Source: DASSJF01 sp035934535 (GTDB lineage: Bacteria > Sysuimicrobiota > Sysuimicrobiia > Sysuimicrobiales > Segetimicrobiaceae). Taken from it: a DNA stretch of 14,214 nt. Positions 13,197 to 14,214 of this stretch are shown piece after piece. The notes beneath the pieces were generated by a model, which had not been told where the DNA came from, searched no databases, and was given only the letters and a program-made list of their open reading frames with translations. The DNA lies in contig DASYXS010000016.1 of NCBI GenBank assembly GCA_035934535.1, positions 1 through 14,214 on the forward strand, read 5' to 3'. The position numbers and the translations under genes are program-made. Every line of letters starts with the position of its first letter. The stretch's first letter is position 1.

Positions 13197-14214
13197 TGCC
13201 GGCCGGCCCGGCCGCAAAGCGGCCTCCTGCCCCGTCTGACGCGGGATCTCCGGCCGGCGCGTCCCGGATCGTGCTGAAGGTCGGCACCACCACCTTGACC
13301 GGCGGCGGGCCGGTCGTCGACGCCGCCCGCATTGCCGCCGTGGCGGAGGACGTCGCGGCCGCGGTCCGGCAGCAGCGGCAGGTGCTGCTCGTTTCGTCCG
13401 GGGCGATCGTCACCGGCGCCGGGCTGCTCGGCCGCCGCCGACCCCGGCGCCTCGTAGAGAAGCAGGCGCTGTCCGCGGTCGGCCAGCCGGTGCTGATGCA
13501 GCGGTACGGGGCGGCGTTCGACCGCCTCGGACTGCGCGCGGCGCAGATTCTGCTTACGCGCCAGGACTTCGCCGACCGCCGGCGCTACGTCAACGCGCGC
13601 CTCACGCTGCTCGCGCTGCTCGCGGACGGCGTCGTCCCCGTGATCAATGAGAACGACACCATCGCGACCGACGAGATTCAGATCGGCGACAACGACACCC
13701 TGTCGGCGCTCGTGGCGAGCCTCGTCGGCGCGGACCTGCTCGTGATGCTCTCGGACGTCGAGGGCCTCATGACCGCGGATCCGCGACGGCAGCGCGCGGC
13801 CCGGCTGATCCCGACGGTGGAGCGCATCGACGCGCAGATCGTCCGGGTGGCCCGGCGGACGGTGACCGCGCAAGGCGTGGGCGGCATGGCCACGAAGATC
13901 GACGCGGCCCGGATCGCGACCGCCTCAGGCGTGGCGACCGTCGTGACCGGCGGTGCGGTCGAGCGCCCGCTTGCCCGCCTGCTCGCCGGCGAGCGACACG
14001 GCACTCTGTTCTTGCCGGCCGGCCGGTTTTCCGGCCGCGGACGCTGGCTCGCCTTCGGCCTCGTCGCGCGCGGCACGCTCGTCGTCGACGAGGGCGCCGG
14101 CGCGGCGCTCCGGCGCGGCAAGAGCCTCCTGCCCGCCGGCGTCGTGCGGATCGACGGGACGTTCGACGCCGGGGAGGCGGTCACGATCGCCGACGGCCGC
14201 GGGCAGGAGCTGGC
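13196..14214 (+). CDS. proB: Glutamate 5-kinase, with start of PUA domain (truncated by window end)
   Basis: ProB catalyses the first step of proline synthesis: ATP-dependent phosphorylation of glutamate to glutamyl 5-phosphate, in the cytoplasm. 339 codons are visible. The amino acid kinase domain (about 24-260) includes IVLKVGTTTL with K28, VSSGAI (67-71), INENDTIATDE (151-155 NENDT), IGDNDTLSALVA (165-167 DND), LSDVEGLMTADPR and GVGGMATKIDAA (GGMATK 229-234). A PUA domain starts at about 281 (RGRWLAFGLVARGTLVVDEGA). The ATG at 13196 shares its A with the TGA of the secreted protein gene, so the two are probably coupled. The first 22 residues are a proline/alanine-rich extension; a later start is unlikely because none is available before the kinase core. 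proA would be expected downstream, beyond the window. Confidence 0.95.
   Translation, partial: MPAGPAAKRPPAPSDAGSPAGASRIVLKVGTTTLTGGGPVVDAARIAAVAEDVAAAVRQQRQVLLVSSGAIVTGAGLLGRRRPRRLVEKQALSAVGQPVLMQRYGAAFDRLGLRAAQILLTRQDFADRRRYVNARLTLLALLADGVVPVINENDTIATDEIQIGDNDTLSALVASLVGADLLVMLSDVEGLMTADPRRQRAARLIPTVERIDAQIVRVARRTVTAQGVGGMATKIDAARIATASGVATVVTGGAVERPLARLLAGERHGTLFLPAGRFSGRGRWLAFGLVARGTLVVDEGAGAALRRGKSLLPAGVVRIDGTFDAGEAVTIADGRGQEL

Noticed and set aside
1..14214. CRISPR array, tRNA or rRNA genes
   Set aside because: No regularly spaced repeats, cloverleaf-like segments or rRNA-like stretches were seen on either strand.

Overview
The window is a GC-rich bacterial chromosome segment of about 14.2 kb, with strong G/C third positions, GTG starts and long antisense open frames. 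Together, an MrfA/MrfB (YprA/YprB) repair pair, a GAAC-N4-GTTC SOS box of the Gram-positive/actinobacterial type, a CoxL-like molybdenum hydroxylase subunit and a CBS-GGDEF protein suggest an uncultured soil lineage of the Terrabacteria kind (Actinomycetota, Chloroflexota or a candidate phylum near them). This placement is inference; no rRNA or other phylogenetic marker is present.

Layout. Positions 1-361 hold no convincing gene. Positions 362-1718 are an IS5-family insertion element. Its transposase is split by a -1 frameshift site, and a second gene for a 67-residue membrane protein lies between an internal and an outer copy of the terminal repeat. The element is bounded by a TTA duplication that coincides with the stop codon of mrfB. 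On the minus strand, mrfA (2881-5160) and mrfB (1719-2894) overlap by 14 bp and form a helicase-exonuclease operon. Upstream of mrfA lie a perfect SOS-type box and a hairpin over its ribosome binding site. Facing away on the plus strand is a Phd-type antitoxin and PIN-domain toxin pair (5280-5984), with an AT-rich promoter that carries an inverted repeat.

Next, on the minus strand, an orphan molybdopterin-binding subunit (6493-8817) is coupled by ATGA to a DinB-like protein (5990-6496). Diverging from it on the plus strand is a CBS-CBS-GGDEF protein with an unassigned C-terminal domain (8999-10318). Its stop codon shares a CTAG palindrome with the convergent stop of an FMN-dependent NAD(P)H reductase. 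That reductase (10315-10890) and an SDR-family protein lacking the YxxxK motif (10940-11731) form a minus-strand pair. On the plus strand, a secreted protein of unknown function (11940-13196) is coupled by TGATG to proB (glutamate 5-kinase), which runs off the right end.

How it fits together. The left half is concerned with DNA damage and mobile or addictive DNA: mrfAB, a candidate LexA site, the toxin-antitoxin pair and the IS. The right half is redox and housekeeping: a molybdenum hydroxylase subunit, flavin reductase, SDR, c-di-GMP synthesis and proline biosynthesis. The points most worth a second look are the passenger-bearing IS, the SOS box on mrfAB, the degenerate SDR, the GGDEF protein's C-terminal domain, and the displaced start of the flavin reductase.
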